In this document: positions 25,135 to 33,996 of the stretch, one piece after another | Position numbering within the stretch: the first letter of the stretch is position 1 | Layout of the letters: each line of letters opens with the position of its first letter | DNA from: Mucilaginibacter gossypiicola | GTDB lineage: Bacteria > Bacteroidota > Bacteroidia > Sphingobacteriales > Sphingobacteriaceae | Direction: 5' to 3' | DNA length: 64,000 nucleotides | Assembly: GCF_900110105.1 (NCBI RefSeq) | Contig: NZ_FOCL01000002.1 | Location: 496,001 to 560,000, forward strand | Translations under genes and position numbers: made by a program | The notes under the pieces: model-generated | Told to the model about the DNA's origin: nothing | The model's input: the letters and a program-made list of their open reading frames with translations, nothing else | Databases searched by the model: none

Positions 25135-25189
25135 CTGAGCTTGTCGAAGCATGGTGAGTGGGCCCCTGCGCGCGAGTCTTCGACAGGCT
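25135..25189. repeat. GAGCTTGTCGAAG palindrome
   Basis: CTGAGCTTGTCGAAGCATG is mirrored by TCTTCGACAGGCTCA around a GC-rich centre. It is a single copy in this window, immediately right of the larger inverted repeat. Confidence 0.7.
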
Positions 25190-25336
25190 CAAACTGACCG
25201 CCCCTTTTGTCATTTCAGCTTCGGAGTCCGCCGGATTTAAATACTCCATCTCCATACACTTCCCCGCCTAAAAATTACCGCAATTGTAAGTTAGTTTATT
25301 AATTTAATGCCTAATTTGTTGGTTTGCAAATCACAA

Positions 25337-26410
25337 ATGAAAAAACATCTTTTAAACCTATGCCTTTCCTTAATTATAACTACTGCTTACGGTCAGCATA
25401 AGGCAGTTGATAAGGTGCTTGATTCCTGTATTAAAAAAAGAAACTTTAACGGGGTCGTTTTAATAGCCCAAAACGGCAAGCCCGATTATTTAAAATATAC
25501 AGGCTTGGCAAACAGGCATTATAATATTAGCTTCTCCCCCAAAACAAGGTTCCAGATCTTTTCTGTTACAAAAACATTTACGGCGGTGCTCATTATGCAG
25601 CTATATGAGCAGGGCAGGATCAACCTTGATTCAACCATATCGGCATACTATCCCGAGTATCAAGGAGAAGCAGCGCATAAGGTAACCATCCGCAATTTGC
25701 TTACTTATAGCAGCGGCAGGTATTTAAAAGAAATGGACCCTAAATTTATTCCTGAAGCCTATGATCAGAATTTATGGCCTGTAGATACCTTCATTAACAG
25801 GTATTGCTCCGAAAAACTGATTGATACACCAGGAGCGAAATTCAATTACAGCAACGGCGACTTTATTTTGTTGGGCAGGATCATCGAAAAAATTTACAAA
25901 CAGCCATTTGATGCTGTTTTGAAAGAAAAGATCCTGGCCCCGCTTAACATGGATAATACCAATTACCTGCACCACGAGGATATTGTTCCTAACCTTGATG
26001 AAGGTTATTACAACAAAGCAGGCAGTGTTGATTCTTTAATTATGCCTACCTATCACTATATCGATAATCATTTCTCGGCAGGGGCCATGTATTCAACACC
26101 GCAGGACCTGCTCACTTTTGATCAGGCCATATTTAACCATACACTATTGAAAAAGGCTACTGTAGATTTGATGCTGACATCCTATCCCAAACTTGGCGAT
26201 GTTGCATTTGGCTTTTGGGTATACCCGCGAAAAATAGGGAAGTCGAATACCATTTTTGCCGAGCGGCAGGGGGCGGGATATGGAAACGAATCAAACTGGG
26301 TGCATTTAATAGATAAAGGGATAACCCTTATCCTGCTGTCGAACACAGAAACAGCCGATTTAAATAAGATGAGGTTAGATGTTCTGGATGCTTATTTAAA
26401 TTATAAATAG
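25337..26410 (+). CDS. Serine hydrolase of the beta-lactamase fold
   Basis: Secreted penicillin-binding-protein-like/class C beta-lactamase-fold hydrolase, 357 residues from the ATG at 25337; an upstream ATG would add ten residues that spoil the signal peptide. The signal ends TTAYGQ. The catalytic SxxK is in FSVTKTFTAVL and the YxN motif is in YSNGDFILLG. The region QGAGYGNESNWVHL probably fills the third-motif position. Members act as esterases, D-aminopeptidases or carboxypeptidases; resistance should not be assumed. Single gene; its end is three bases from the convergent glycosyltransferase. Confidence 0.87.
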   Translation: MKKHLLNLCLSLIITTAYGQHKAVDKVLDSCIKKRNFNGVVLIAQNGKPDYLKYTGLANRHYNISFSPKTRFQIFSVTKTFTAVLIMQLYEQGRINLDSTISAYYPEYQGEAAHKVTIRNLLTYSSGRYLKEMDPKFIPEAYDQNLWPVDTFINRYCSEKLIDTPGAKFNYSNGDFILLGRIIEKIYKQPFDAVLKEKILAPLNMDNTNYLHHEDIVPNLDEGYYNKAGSVDSLIMPTYHYIDNHFSAGAMYSTPQDLLTFDQAIFNHTLLKKATVDLMLTSYPKLGDVAFGFWVYPRKIGKSNTIFAERQGAGYGNESNWVHLIDKGITLILLSNTETADLNKMRLDVLDAYLNYK

Positions 26411-26413
26411 AGC

Positions 26414-27883
26414 CTATTTATTGATTCTGAAAATTTGATAGTTGTACATGATCCTTTCCAGGTGATAATTACTTTTAACGAGATTGCTTACAAAGGCGCG
26501 CAAATCGGTATCAACCAGGTTTTGATATTCGGGAAACATAGGGACCAGGATCATGGCCGGTTTATTTTTTTGTAGATCCTGGTAAAAGCGAGCCTTTGCT
26601 ATTGGCGTTTGAGTAATATTAAAATAAATGGTAGGTGATAATCTTTCCGAATAAACCTGTACCTGGGTACCAAAGCTGTGCACCAGCACCAAATCTGTAC
26701 TATTAGTATGTGCTTTGATCCATTTCCCCAATGCTTTACGATCTCCCTCCGGTGGATTTACATATGGGGCTTTGCCGTAAATTATGGGAGGTTCGGTACT
26801 ACCTAACAAAACTTTCACATTAGCTATAGGCACAGCCATCGACGGAAAGAAAATGATACCAACCGCTAAGGCCACTAAACCAGCAGGTAACTTGTATTTT
26901 TCAACAAGATATGTGGCTGCTATTGCATTGATAAGTGACAGGGACGGCAACAGATCTTTTAAATGCACCACATCATAAATCCCTATCATATTAATGGCAG
27001 TAAATGCCATCACGCACCATAAAACCGGGAGATCTATTTTCCTTTTAATAAAAACATAAAGCAATACTAATGGGTAGAAAAGCACAAGCGGCGAGTAAAT
27101 AAACCGGTGGCAAAAGCTGTCAAATTTAAAGGCGGCTGTATGGTCAGTCGCACTGCCTTTGCCAAAGTTATCTAACAATCCGTTTATCAATAACTGATGG
27201 AGATCAATGCCCGACAATGCGCAGACTATTATCAAAACTAACAAGCCTGATACCACACCAAGGCAAAATATCAGGATATCAGTAAAGCGTTTCCGGAACA
27301 GTGCATGGATCAAAATCGCGACTATAACAAAAGCGGCCGAAAGCCTGAAATCAACAGCAATGCCGGCAAGCAGGCCTCCGATTAAAAGGGCTTGTTTATT
27401 TGAGGCATTAATGTACTTGTACACTGCAACTGTCATAAACATTACCTCGTAGGTTTCGGTAAATGCTACATATTGGCCTCCTGTAGCATGCCATAGTAAC
27501 GACAGACCGTAGAACAATAACAGTAACAAACCCGCTGTGTTGCCTGCCAGCTTTTGGGCTATTTTATAAAGATAATAGATCCCTATAGTTTGGCATAGTG
27601 TTGCCAACACCCTCGGAAACCAATAATTTACACCAAAAAGAGTATCCGAAAGGCCAAAAATGGCAAAAATAAAAGGTGATTTATTGTCGGCCCCGCCGGT
27701 ATAGGGAACAAGTCCATGCCTGAACCAATTACGGCCGATATAATGCCAGATAGATTCATCGAACGATAAAACAAACCCATTGCTGAGCAGGGTAACTATC
27801 AACTGTAAGGCAGTAAGAAAAACGAGAATGGTAAGCGGATTGATCTGATACCTGGTTCCTGTGCTTTTTAAAGTGATATGCAT
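26414..27883 (-). CDS. GT-C fold membrane glycosyltransferase (GT39/ArnT-like)
   Basis: Integral membrane protein of 489 residues with about 11 hydrophobic helices and a C-terminal extracytoplasmic domain (about 350-489). The first loop has the acidic pair FVLSFDESIWHYIGRNW and the following GGADNKSPFIFAIFG, as in dolichyl/polyprenyl-phosphate sugar transferases. Such enzymes move a sugar from a lipid carrier to a protein or glycolipid on the outer face of the membrane. Donor and acceptor are unknown. It has no adjacent glycan genes. Confidence 0.8.
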   Translation of the reverse strand: MHITLKSTGTRYQINPLTILVFLTALQLIVTLLSNGFVLSFDESIWHYIGRNWFRHGLVPYTGGADNKSPFIFAIFGLSDTLFGVNYWFPRVLATLCQTIGIYYLYKIAQKLAGNTAGLLLLLFYGLSLLWHATGGQYVAFTETYEVMFMTVAVYKYINASNKQALLIGGLLAGIAVDFRLSAAFVIVAILIHALFRKRFTDILIFCLGVVSGLLVLIIVCALSGIDLHQLLINGLLDNFGKGSATDHTAAFKFDSFCHRFIYSPLVLFYPLVLLYVFIKRKIDLPVLWCVMAFTAINMIGIYDVVHLKDLLPSLSLINAIAATYLVEKYKLPAGLVALAVGIIFFPSMAVPIANVKVLLGSTEPPIIYGKAPYVNPPEGDRKALGKWIKAHTNSTDLVLVHSFGTQVQVYSERLSPTIYFNITQTPIAKARFYQDLQKNKPAMILVPMFPEYQNLVDTDLRAFVSNLVKSNYHLERIMYNYQIFRINK

Positions 27884-27978
27884 TGGATTTAAATTTCAGC
27901 ACATTGAACCGGTTAGCCAAATTATGAATATACTCCCATAATTACCTTAACAACTGTGATACAGTTACTTTCCAGCTA

Positions 27979-28010
27979 AACTTACAAAGTTTTTGAAACT
28001 CTGTAAATTT
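27979..28010. repeat. Diverged AACTTACAAAGT hairpin
   Basis: AAACTTACAAAGTTTT with AAACTCTGTAAATTT is an imperfect relative of the GACTTACGAAGT hairpins at 5293-5328 and 32184-32219. It lies 20 bases beyond the stop of the leftward gene at 28030 and could act as its terminator. Confidence 0.5.
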
Positions 28011-28029
28011 AGTTAAAAAGGAAAGTTGT

Positions 28030-29307
28030 TTAAAAGCGATAATTCACACCGCCCTCAACGGTGGTAACAGATACGCCCAAAATATCAGCAGCCGATTGAA
28101 TACTTATTGAGGGGCTGTAACCAAAATTGATATCCAGTTTTTTACCGATGATAAACCCGGCCTTTGCAATTGGCGCAAACCAGGTACCACCGCTTGATGG
28201 TACTTTTTCTTCTTGAACCGAATTATAACCAGCTACGGTAGCACTTGACACCTGTTTTTTTACATTAGCCCCGCTATACCGCGAAAAATTAATAGCAGCA
28301 CCGCCACCCGCATAAAATTTCAAATTACTGCCGTTAAAAAAACTGTAGATAAGTTGTGGCCTTAATGACACGCTTGTTTGGGTAAATGAATAAGTATTAA
28401 CTGTTAATGCGCTATACTCAGAATCATAATTGCTGATCCGGGCTTTGATCATCTCCAACACCAGCTCGGTCCTGAAAACCAAACGACCGGTATTGGGATT
28501 AAAGGGCGCATCGATACCAAAAACCAACTCGGGTAGGTACGAGGCTTTTTCCACATCAGTAGTCCCGGCAAATGGATTGCTTGATCGGGTTACCCTGCTG
28601 GCATTTAAACCGATACCTGCGTACAGATTATACGTCCGTGTTCCGTTTTTCTTGATGGGGGCTGTGGTATCATCATTATTGATGATATTAATTATCCTGA
28701 GCAATTCATCCTCATTGTAATTGAGCACTACAATGCGGTCAATAATTTTAGTGGCATCATCAGCGTGGTATTTATTAGCAAGTGCGATAAGTTGTGCATA
28801 ATAAATGTTTTTCTTTTTTAATGCTGGCGAATCTTTGTCGAGATAAGGCTGATACTTCAGTTCCTGTGCAGCGGCACCTGTTTTATTATCAGTGACATAG
28901 AACCTCGTTTTAAGTGCATCAGTATATGATAGCAACGATACGTTGGTTCCCTTTTTTATGATCTTTAAAAACACCTGATCGGTTTTAGAGCTTGTGTCAA
29001 TCTCATCTTTAATCGTCTGGATATTTGTTTTGCCCAAACTGATAGCTACCATAGCTGATTGATAAGCTTCAAAACCGGAGATTTCGAAATAGCCGAGATC
29101 TGTTGGGTGGTAAGTTTGCGCCTTATCATTAAGCGTCTTTTTAAAGCTGATGTTATTAGGATTGGAATACCACTCTCTATAATTAATAAAACCATTAATG
29201 GTTTCGCCGTTATTGGTGATAACATATCCTTGTTTGTAATTGGTTTGGGCAGAGACGAATGATGGAAGCAGAAAAATTGCAAGTACCAGTGTGTAAAATA
29301 GCTTCAT
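28030..29307 (-). CDS. Outer-membrane beta-barrel protein with N-terminal extension
   Basis: Exported 425-residue protein. The signal peptide ends SFVSAQ; residues about 22-215 form a soluble region beginning NYKQGYVITNNGETINGFINYREW. From about 220 the sequence has alternating amphipathic strands (NLYAGIGLNASRVTR, FRTELVLEMIKARI, LRPQLIYSFFNGSNLKFYAGGGAAINF) and ends VEGGVNYRF with a C-terminal Phe, as in small outer-membrane barrels. Bacteroidota have many such proteins of unknown role. Single gene. Confidence 0.8.
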   Translation of the reverse strand: MKLFYTLVLAIFLLPSFVSAQTNYKQGYVITNNGETINGFINYREWYSNPNNISFKKTLNDKAQTYHPTDLGYFEISGFEAYQSAMVAISLGKTNIQTIKDEIDTSSKTDQVFLKIIKKGTNVSLLSYTDALKTRFYVTDNKTGAAAQELKYQPYLDKDSPALKKKNIYYAQLIALANKYHADDATKIIDRIVVLNYNEDELLRIINIINNDDTTAPIKKNGTRTYNLYAGIGLNASRVTRSSNPFAGTTDVEKASYLPELVFGIDAPFNPNTGRLVFRTELVLEMIKARISNYDSEYSALTVNTYSFTQTSVSLRPQLIYSFFNGSNLKFYAGGGAAINFSRYSGANVKKQVSSATVAGYNSVQEEKVPSSGGTWFAPIAKAGFIIGKKLDINFGYSPSISIQSAADILGVSVTTVEGGVNYRF

Positions 29308-29410
29308 GAAATAATGTGATCGGTATAAGTTTATCGAAGACCCTAAAATACATTAATTATTATTGATTTTAAGGCATAAACTTCACCACTGTTAAATAGT
29401 GTGTTGCGGA

Positions 29411-30022
29411 TTACAGGGGTAATTTTATAACCTTAACCGCATTGCCCCGCTCAAGCGAATGATGCTCCAGCCACTGACTTTGTTGCTGATCTGTCAACTT
29501 ACCGGCCTGTAGTGCGACTATCCTGGCTTCAAGTCTTGCCAGGCACAGCTTCTTATTTTGTAATTGCGACCGGCTATCCATTACGGTAACCTGTATGCCG
29601 GTAGGCTTGTGTACACCGCGCACTGCTGTTTCAACCTTATTTACATTTTGCCCGCCGGGGCCTGATGACCGGATGGTTTCAAATACCACATCAGCAGGAT
29701 CAAAACGCGTTTGCTCCGGAACATCAAATACCTCAACACCTACAAACCAATTTTTACGCTTATGCGCCGGTCGATAGGGGCTTTGTGCCGTCCACTGTAT
29801 AGTTCCCTGCCAATCTCTCAACAGGTTTTCCAATTGATCACCGTCTGCCAATAAAGTAGATGACAGGAGTGTACCACTTTCGTCGCCCGATTTATCTTCG
29901 GTTACGGAGATCGCTATATTTTGTGCCTTTGCCTGTTTCAGGATCATGTCCTTGACCTTAACAACAACGCGGCAGCACTCTGCAGGACCTTTGCCTGCCG
30001 TAATTTGTATGATCTTTTTCAT
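29411..30022 (-). CDS. prfH: Peptide chain release factor homologue PrfH
   Basis: Release-factor-like protein of 203 residues. It keeps the catalytic domain with GGQ at 123-125 ([20 protein letters not shown]) but lacks the codon-recognition domains of RF1/RF2. PrfH proteins are encoded with an RtcB-type RNA ligase and are thought to rescue or help repair ribosomes with damaged 16S rRNA. Here the ATG overlaps the stop of the upstream rtcB as TAATG, so translation is coupled. The reading frame is intact although rtcB is broken. It is the last gene of a three-gene leftward operon. Confidence 0.9.
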   Translation of the reverse strand: MKKIIQITAGKGPAECCRVVVKVKDMILKQAKAQNIAISVTEDKSGDESGTLLSSTLLADGDQLENLLRDWQGTIQWTAQSPYRPAHKRKNWFVGVEVFDVPEQTRFDPADVVFETIRSSGPGGQNVNKVETAVRGVHKPTGIQVTVMDSRSQLQNKKLCLARLEARIVALQAGKLTDQQQSQWLEHHSLERGNAVKVIKLPL

Positions 30023-30939
30023 TATTCTTTATCCATTTTTACTATGCGCGGGTAAAACTTACCCTGTACTTCAATTAATTGCTGCTGGGCAGCCATCACG
30101 GTTTCGATGTTTTTATAGGCGGATGGGTTTTCTTCCAAACTGCCGCCAATTAGGGTTACCCCGGCATCGGTCAGCATTTTTTCGACAGCAAAGCAAGATA
30201 TTGTTGAGGTGGCAGATTAAGCTCATTATCCGCGTAAAGTTCTATCAGCCCAAACTCCACAAAATGATTGCCGCTGCCCGATGAGCCCAGTTGCTTTACG
30301 GCTTTGCCATGCAGTTTTTTAAGCAGTTGTGTTTGATTAAACACCGGGCTATCCAATACTTCGTGATATTGTGATTTACTTAACCCGCCATCAGCTCCAA
30401 AATGAGTGTGATCATTTATAGCCTGTTTTACCTTGTGGCTATAACGTTTCAGGAAACGCTCATCAGCATCAATAATGGATAAAGCCATCCTGCAGCCGAT
30501 ATCCATACCAACGCCGTAAGGGATCACCGCATTTAACGGCAAGTACCCCGCCAATGGGCAGGCCATAACCACTGTGCGCATCAGGCATCAAGGCCCCCTG
30601 CAAACTAACCGTAAGTTTTAGGGCAAGCTCCATCTGTTTTATAGCGGATAACTCAATGTGTTCTTCGCCATAAATATTTAATGGTGCATGTTGATCCTTT
30701 AACTCGTAAGATGCAGTTACAGGTTCATTTTTATTGTTAATGAATGTTTCGGCTATTTTGCCGGTTATATCATTGTTTAAATAAGCATAGGGTTGTTGCC
30801 TGATCTTACTTAACAGATCAATTACCTCAGCTTTGCTGTAATGCTTAAAGTACCTGCCTGTTATATTCACTGCCAGGCTGCGCTGTTTATTATCAGCGTA
30901 ACCTATTTGTGTTAATTCTTTTGTTTTTAAATTGCCCAT
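30022..30939 (-). pseudogene. rtcB: rtcB-type RNA ligase, frameshifted and internally deleted
   Basis: Remnant of an RtcB (RtcB2-type) RNA ligase. The first frame (30939 down to about 30535) runs to LMPDAHSGYGLPIGGVLAV and then goes out of frame; the expected continuation NAVIPYGVGMDIGCRMAL is in another frame, so two bases are missing (or one added) near 30533-30537. That second frame reaches GSSGSGNHFVEFGL and QYLALLS, then stops at 30171 after a deletion junction near 30175-30185. The C-terminal end (NPSAYKNIETVMAAQQQLIEV) follows in a third phase up to the TAA at 30022-30024. The HSGSRG region and the later active-site His region are missing, so ligase activity is lost. The tail still overlaps prfH. 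Confidence 0.88.
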
Positions 30940-30952
30940 AAGGGTATATCCT

Positions 30953-31681
30953 TTAATAGTCGAGGTATGCTTCTTTCGAAGCGTACTTCGGTTTGTTTTT
31001 AAATTCGTTAATGTATTTAGGCTGCTCGAAAAAAATGGACTTCCAATATTTATAGGTATTACCGCGCTTTATCCGGTTGATATACGGCCAAAGATTATCC
31101 CGCCTAATGCGGTTATCAATTTCACCAATTTGTTGTTCCAGTAGTTCGTCTCCGAGTTTTACCTGATAAATAAAATGAGGCTTAATAGCCAGCTCAAACC
31201 GCCATGGTTCTGTGAACACAAATCGAACTGTCCAATATTTGTATGGCTCGTTCCATATGTCTTTCCGTTCAAACAAGGCCTTCTCTTCGTCGGTGAGCTG
31301 CATTTTATTCAGGCGCCAATTATAAGGGCTAAAATCCTGCAGAAATTGAGGCCGGTTCAAATACTCGTAAGTCATTCTCCTCTTTTTCTTTACCTCAAAT
31401 GTTTCATCGTAATGGTAAACGGCAAAATTTATTTTATTCAGCAATTCTTCGTAAAATGCCGCCTTCGGGGCACGCTTTTCTTTTGCAGTTAGCACAAATA
31501 CCCGCTTCCAACCCTTTTGATATGGTTTTTCGAGAGGAACCCACGGTAATGCATCTTTTTGTAACAGCAACTTACCCTGAAGTTTATCAAGCCTGATCAG
31601 CTTTTTGTCAAACGCTTCTTTGGCCAAGCGCTTTTTTCTCCGTGCCGATTTTAAACGGTACGGCAAATCATGTATGTCCAT
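30953..31681 (-). CDS. Basic protein of unknown function in the rtcB-prfH operon
   Basis: A 242-residue, strongly basic, aromatic-rich protein without signal peptide or membrane segment. The N-terminal third is dense in Lys and Arg (RLKSARRKKRLAKEAFDKKL), followed by WVPLEKPYQKGWKRVFVL and a C-terminal part with repeated Trp/Tyr (IWNEPYKYWTVRFVFTEPWRF). I recognise no family. It ends 13 bases before the rtcB start and shares its strand, so it heads the operon with rtcB and prfH. Basic charge and context suggest an RNA- or ribosome-binding factor; this is inference. Confidence 0.8.
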   Translation of the reverse strand: MDIHDLPYRLKSARRKKRLAKEAFDKKLIRLDKLQGKLLLQKDALPWVPLEKPYQKGWKRVFVLTAKEKRAPKAAFYEELLNKINFAVYHYDETFEVKKKRRMTYEYLNRPQFLQDFSPYNWRLNKMQLTDEEKALFERKDIWNEPYKYWTVRFVFTEPWRFELAIKPHFIYQVKLGDELLEQQIGEIDNRIRRDNLWPYINRIKRGNTYKYWKSIFFEQPKYINEFKNKPKYASKEAYLDY

Positions 31682-32015
31682 CGGACTTTACGTGTTTAAT
31701 TCTTTAAAATCTGTTGTGATTTTTAAAAGTTCATCCCCGGGTTAGGGATATACCCATTTTGAAAAGCGCAAGCCAAACCTTCAACGCGTAAAAAATCCGC
31801 AGACAAACAAACCCTATCGCCGGTTAAAACAAACCGATCAAATCGTCTAAATAAAACAAAAGAATTGCTGTCCACCTGTTAAAGGTGATGCACTAATGGG
31901 ATATGGATGAGATACTCTGTAGCATAGTCCTTAAAATATTAAAGGGTTAACAATTAAGGAATTGCTGCAAAGATGCAAATATTTTTTGATTAAGGAATAA
32001 GCGGATAAATAAAAA

Positions 32016-32154
32016 GCGTCTTTGCGAGGTACGAAGCAATCGCGAACTGTACAGGGCGGACCTGTAAGTCGGGGATTATTAATAATTATAATTTGATTTT
32101 ATAGGTATTAATGAGCTCCCTCTGGTCGGTTGTCTTCGTACCTCGCAATGACGC
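32016..32154. repeat. REP-like palindrome, copy 4 (GAGGTACGAAG type, expanded centre)
   Basis: GCGTCTTTGCGAGGTACGAA and GCAATCGCGAACTGTACAGG on the left, CTTCGTACCTCGCAATGACGC on the right. The centre is longer than in copies 5 and 6, with an AT-rich insertion after TCGGGGATT. It is the longest copy in the window at 139 bp. Confidence 0.85.
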
Positions 32155-32183
32155 GCGTTTGAAGGTTTCTGAATAGCGAAAAT

Positions 32184-32219
32184 CAGACTTACGAAGTTTT
32201 AAAAACTTCGTAAGTCTTG
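32184..32219. repeat. GACTTACGAAGT hairpin, copy 2
   Basis: AGACTTACGAAGTTTT with AAAACTTCGTAAGTCT, nearly identical to the hairpin at 5293-5328. It lies 15 bases beyond the stop of the leftward gapN-like gene and may serve as its terminator. Confidence 0.75.
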
Positions 32220-32233
32220 CAGTGGTTTTAACT

Positions 32234-33859
32234 TTACAATATAAACTTCGTGCTCAGGAAATTGGAATCGTTATCATTCACAATTTCGTTGATGATGTTT
32301 TTATTGGTTTCGGTCATTTTGGTGGTAACCAATGAGCGGATAGAGAACGATCTCAAAGCATCATGTACCGAAAGTGTCCCTTCAGCACTGTCTTTACGCC
32401 CGGTGAAAGGGAACACATCCGGTCCGCGCTGACACTGGCTGTTGATGTTTACGCGGCTCACCAGGTTTACAAAGGGATCTATCAGCGATGAAATTTCTTT
32501 GGCATCATTACTGAAAATACTTACCTGCATACCATGCGGCGAGTCAATCTGGTAAGTGATCGGTTCCTCAATATCCTCAAACGGAATTACCGGGATCACC
32601 GGGCCAAACTGCTCTTCGCGGTATAGCTTCATATTTTCATTAACAGGGTAAACTATCGCCGGGAAAAAGAACGAAGCAGATGTTTCGCCGCCGTTTTCGT
32701 TAATGATTTTGGCACCGTTGGCTAAGGCATCGTTTACAATATCTGTTAAATACGCCGGCTTGTGCGGCTCGGGCAGTGGAGTAAGTTTTACATCCTTTTC
32801 CCATGGCAGGCCGAATTTAAGTTTGGCAACGGCTTCGCTCAATAGTTTTAAAAACTCATCGGCAACTGCTTTGTGCACAAATATTACTTTAATGGCAGTA
32901 CAGCGCTGGCCATTAAATGACAGCGAACCTAAAATACACTCACTTACCGCCTGCTGCAGATCGGCATGCTTGGTTACAATGGCGGCATTCTTGGCATCCA
33001 GACTTAAAACAGCCCTTAAACGGTTAATTTTAGGGTGACGCTTTTTAAGGTCGTTTGCCACTTTACTCGAACCGATAAAGGCCAGCACATTCACCTTGCC
33101 CGATGCCATCAGTCCCGGGGTTACCACGGCACCGCGGCCATAAATGGTATTTACCACTCCTTTAGGAAACGATTCCTGGAAGGCTTTTAACAGTGGGTAA
33201 TGCAGCAGTGTACCGTGTTTAGGTGGTTTAAATAAAATAGTATTCCCCATAATCAGTGCGGGGATGAGGGTAGTAAAAGTTTCGTTAAGCGGGTAGTTGA
33301 ACGGCCCCATGCAAAGTACCACACCCAGTGGTGAACGACGGATCTGGGCTACCAGTCCTTCGGCCATTTCAAAGCGCGATGACTGACGGTCGATATCCTT
33401 GAGGGCATCAATAGTGGCATTGATGTACTCAATGGTACGGTCAAATTCTTTAGCCGAATCGGCGTATGATTTACCGATTTCCCACATCAGCAACTTTACC
33501 ACCAGCGTACGTTGTTCGCTCATTTTGTAAATGAAGCGTTCCATACATTTAATGCGGTCGGCAATGCTCATGGTAGGCCATTCGCCGCGACCGTTGTCAT
33601 ACGCTTCAAGGGCGGCGTCCAAAGCTTCAAAAGCTTCCTTTTCGGTACAAACAGGGTATGTACCTATCAGCTTGCGGGTAAAAGTACCATCCTGTCCCCA
33701 AAAACCAACGGGCGAGTAAACCTCGCTTACTTCGCCGTTCCAGGGTTTCATTTCGCCACCGCTCAGGTATTCGCGCTGGTGTACTTCTTCAATCTGAAAT
33801 TCGGGGGGAATATTATTTTCATCAACAAAAATTGAACTGAGCTGGGTTTTAAAACTCAT
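32234..33859 (-). CDS. gapN: GapN-like aldehyde dehydrogenase with altered general-base motif
   Basis: Cytoplasmic aldehyde dehydrogenase, 541 residues, closest by motif to NADP-dependent non-phosphorylating glyceraldehyde-3-phosphate dehydrogenase. Visible are MGPFNYPLNETFTTLIPALIMGN (substrate/cofactor region), the catalytic Cys320 in SFNGQRCTAIKV, and the GapN-like end NINSQCQRGPDVFPFTGRKDSAEGT. At the usual LELGGK block the sequence is LSLDAK: Ser286 replaces the general-base Glu. An N-terminal extension of about 45 residues makes it longer than typical GapN. It may be a distinct subfamily, so the substrate is uncertain. Single gene, downstream of the cphA terminator. Confidence 0.7.
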   Translation of the reverse strand: MSFKTQLSSIFVDENNIPPEFQIEEVHQREYLSGGEMKPWNGEVSEVYSPVGFWGQDGTFTRKLIGTYPVCTEKEAFEALDAALEAYDNGRGEWPTMSIADRIKCMERFIYKMSEQRTLVVKLLMWEIGKSYADSAKEFDRTIEYINATIDALKDIDRQSSRFEMAEGLVAQIRRSPLGVVLCMGPFNYPLNETFTTLIPALIMGNTILFKPPKHGTLLHYPLLKAFQESFPKGVVNTIYGRGAVVTPGLMASGKVNVLAFIGSSKVANDLKKRHPKINRLRAVLSLDAKNAAIVTKHADLQQAVSECILGSLSFNGQRCTAIKVIFVHKAVADEFLKLLSEAVAKLKFGLPWEKDVKLTPLPEPHKPAYLTDIVNDALANGAKIINENGGETSASFFFPAIVYPVNENMKLYREEQFGPVIPVIPFEDIEEPITYQIDSPHGMQVSIFSNDAKEISSLIDPFVNLVSRVNINSQCQRGPDVFPFTGRKDSAEGTLSVHDALRSFSIRSLVTTKMTETNKNIINEIVNDNDSNFLSTKFIL

Positions 33860-33890
33860 ATTTTTTCAAGGGTTTGATTTGCCCTAAGAT

Positions 33891-33922
33891 AAAAAAAGCC
33901 TGCTTTAACAAGCAAGCTTTTA
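33891..33922 (-). terminator. Terminator after cphA
   Basis: AAAGCCTGCTT pairs with AAGCAAGCTTT (one G-U pair) around a four-base loop; the A-run at its left becomes a T-run when read leftward. It lies 75 bases beyond the cphA stop and just ahead of the gapN-like gene. Confidence 0.8.
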
Positions 33923-33996
33923 TGCGTTAATAAATTGTTTACTGATTTATTGCGAAGCGATGGTCTTTTGTTGAAAATCTATTTGAAAAAGTGTCC

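Larger units (their letters stand above)
24797..25336. other. Repeat-filled intergenic region
   Basis: No gene is seen. It contains a palindromic AAACGCGTTT (near 24830), a very large inverted repeat (24851-25064) and a CTTGTCGAAG palindrome (25135-25189). The rest is unremarkable. Confidence 0.75.
31682..32233. other. Intergenic region with repeats
   Basis: No gene is seen in about 550 bases. It contains the promoter side of the operon at 31681, REP-like copy 4 (32016-32154) and a GACTTACGAAGT hairpin (32184-32219). The AT-rich part at 31700-31990 shows no reading frame of protein-like composition. Confidence 0.7.

Noticed and set aside
30171..30939. Two separate genes from the two overlapping leftward frames
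   Set aside because: Both frames are successive parts of one RtcB sequence joined by a frameshift, and the C-terminal end follows in a third phase.
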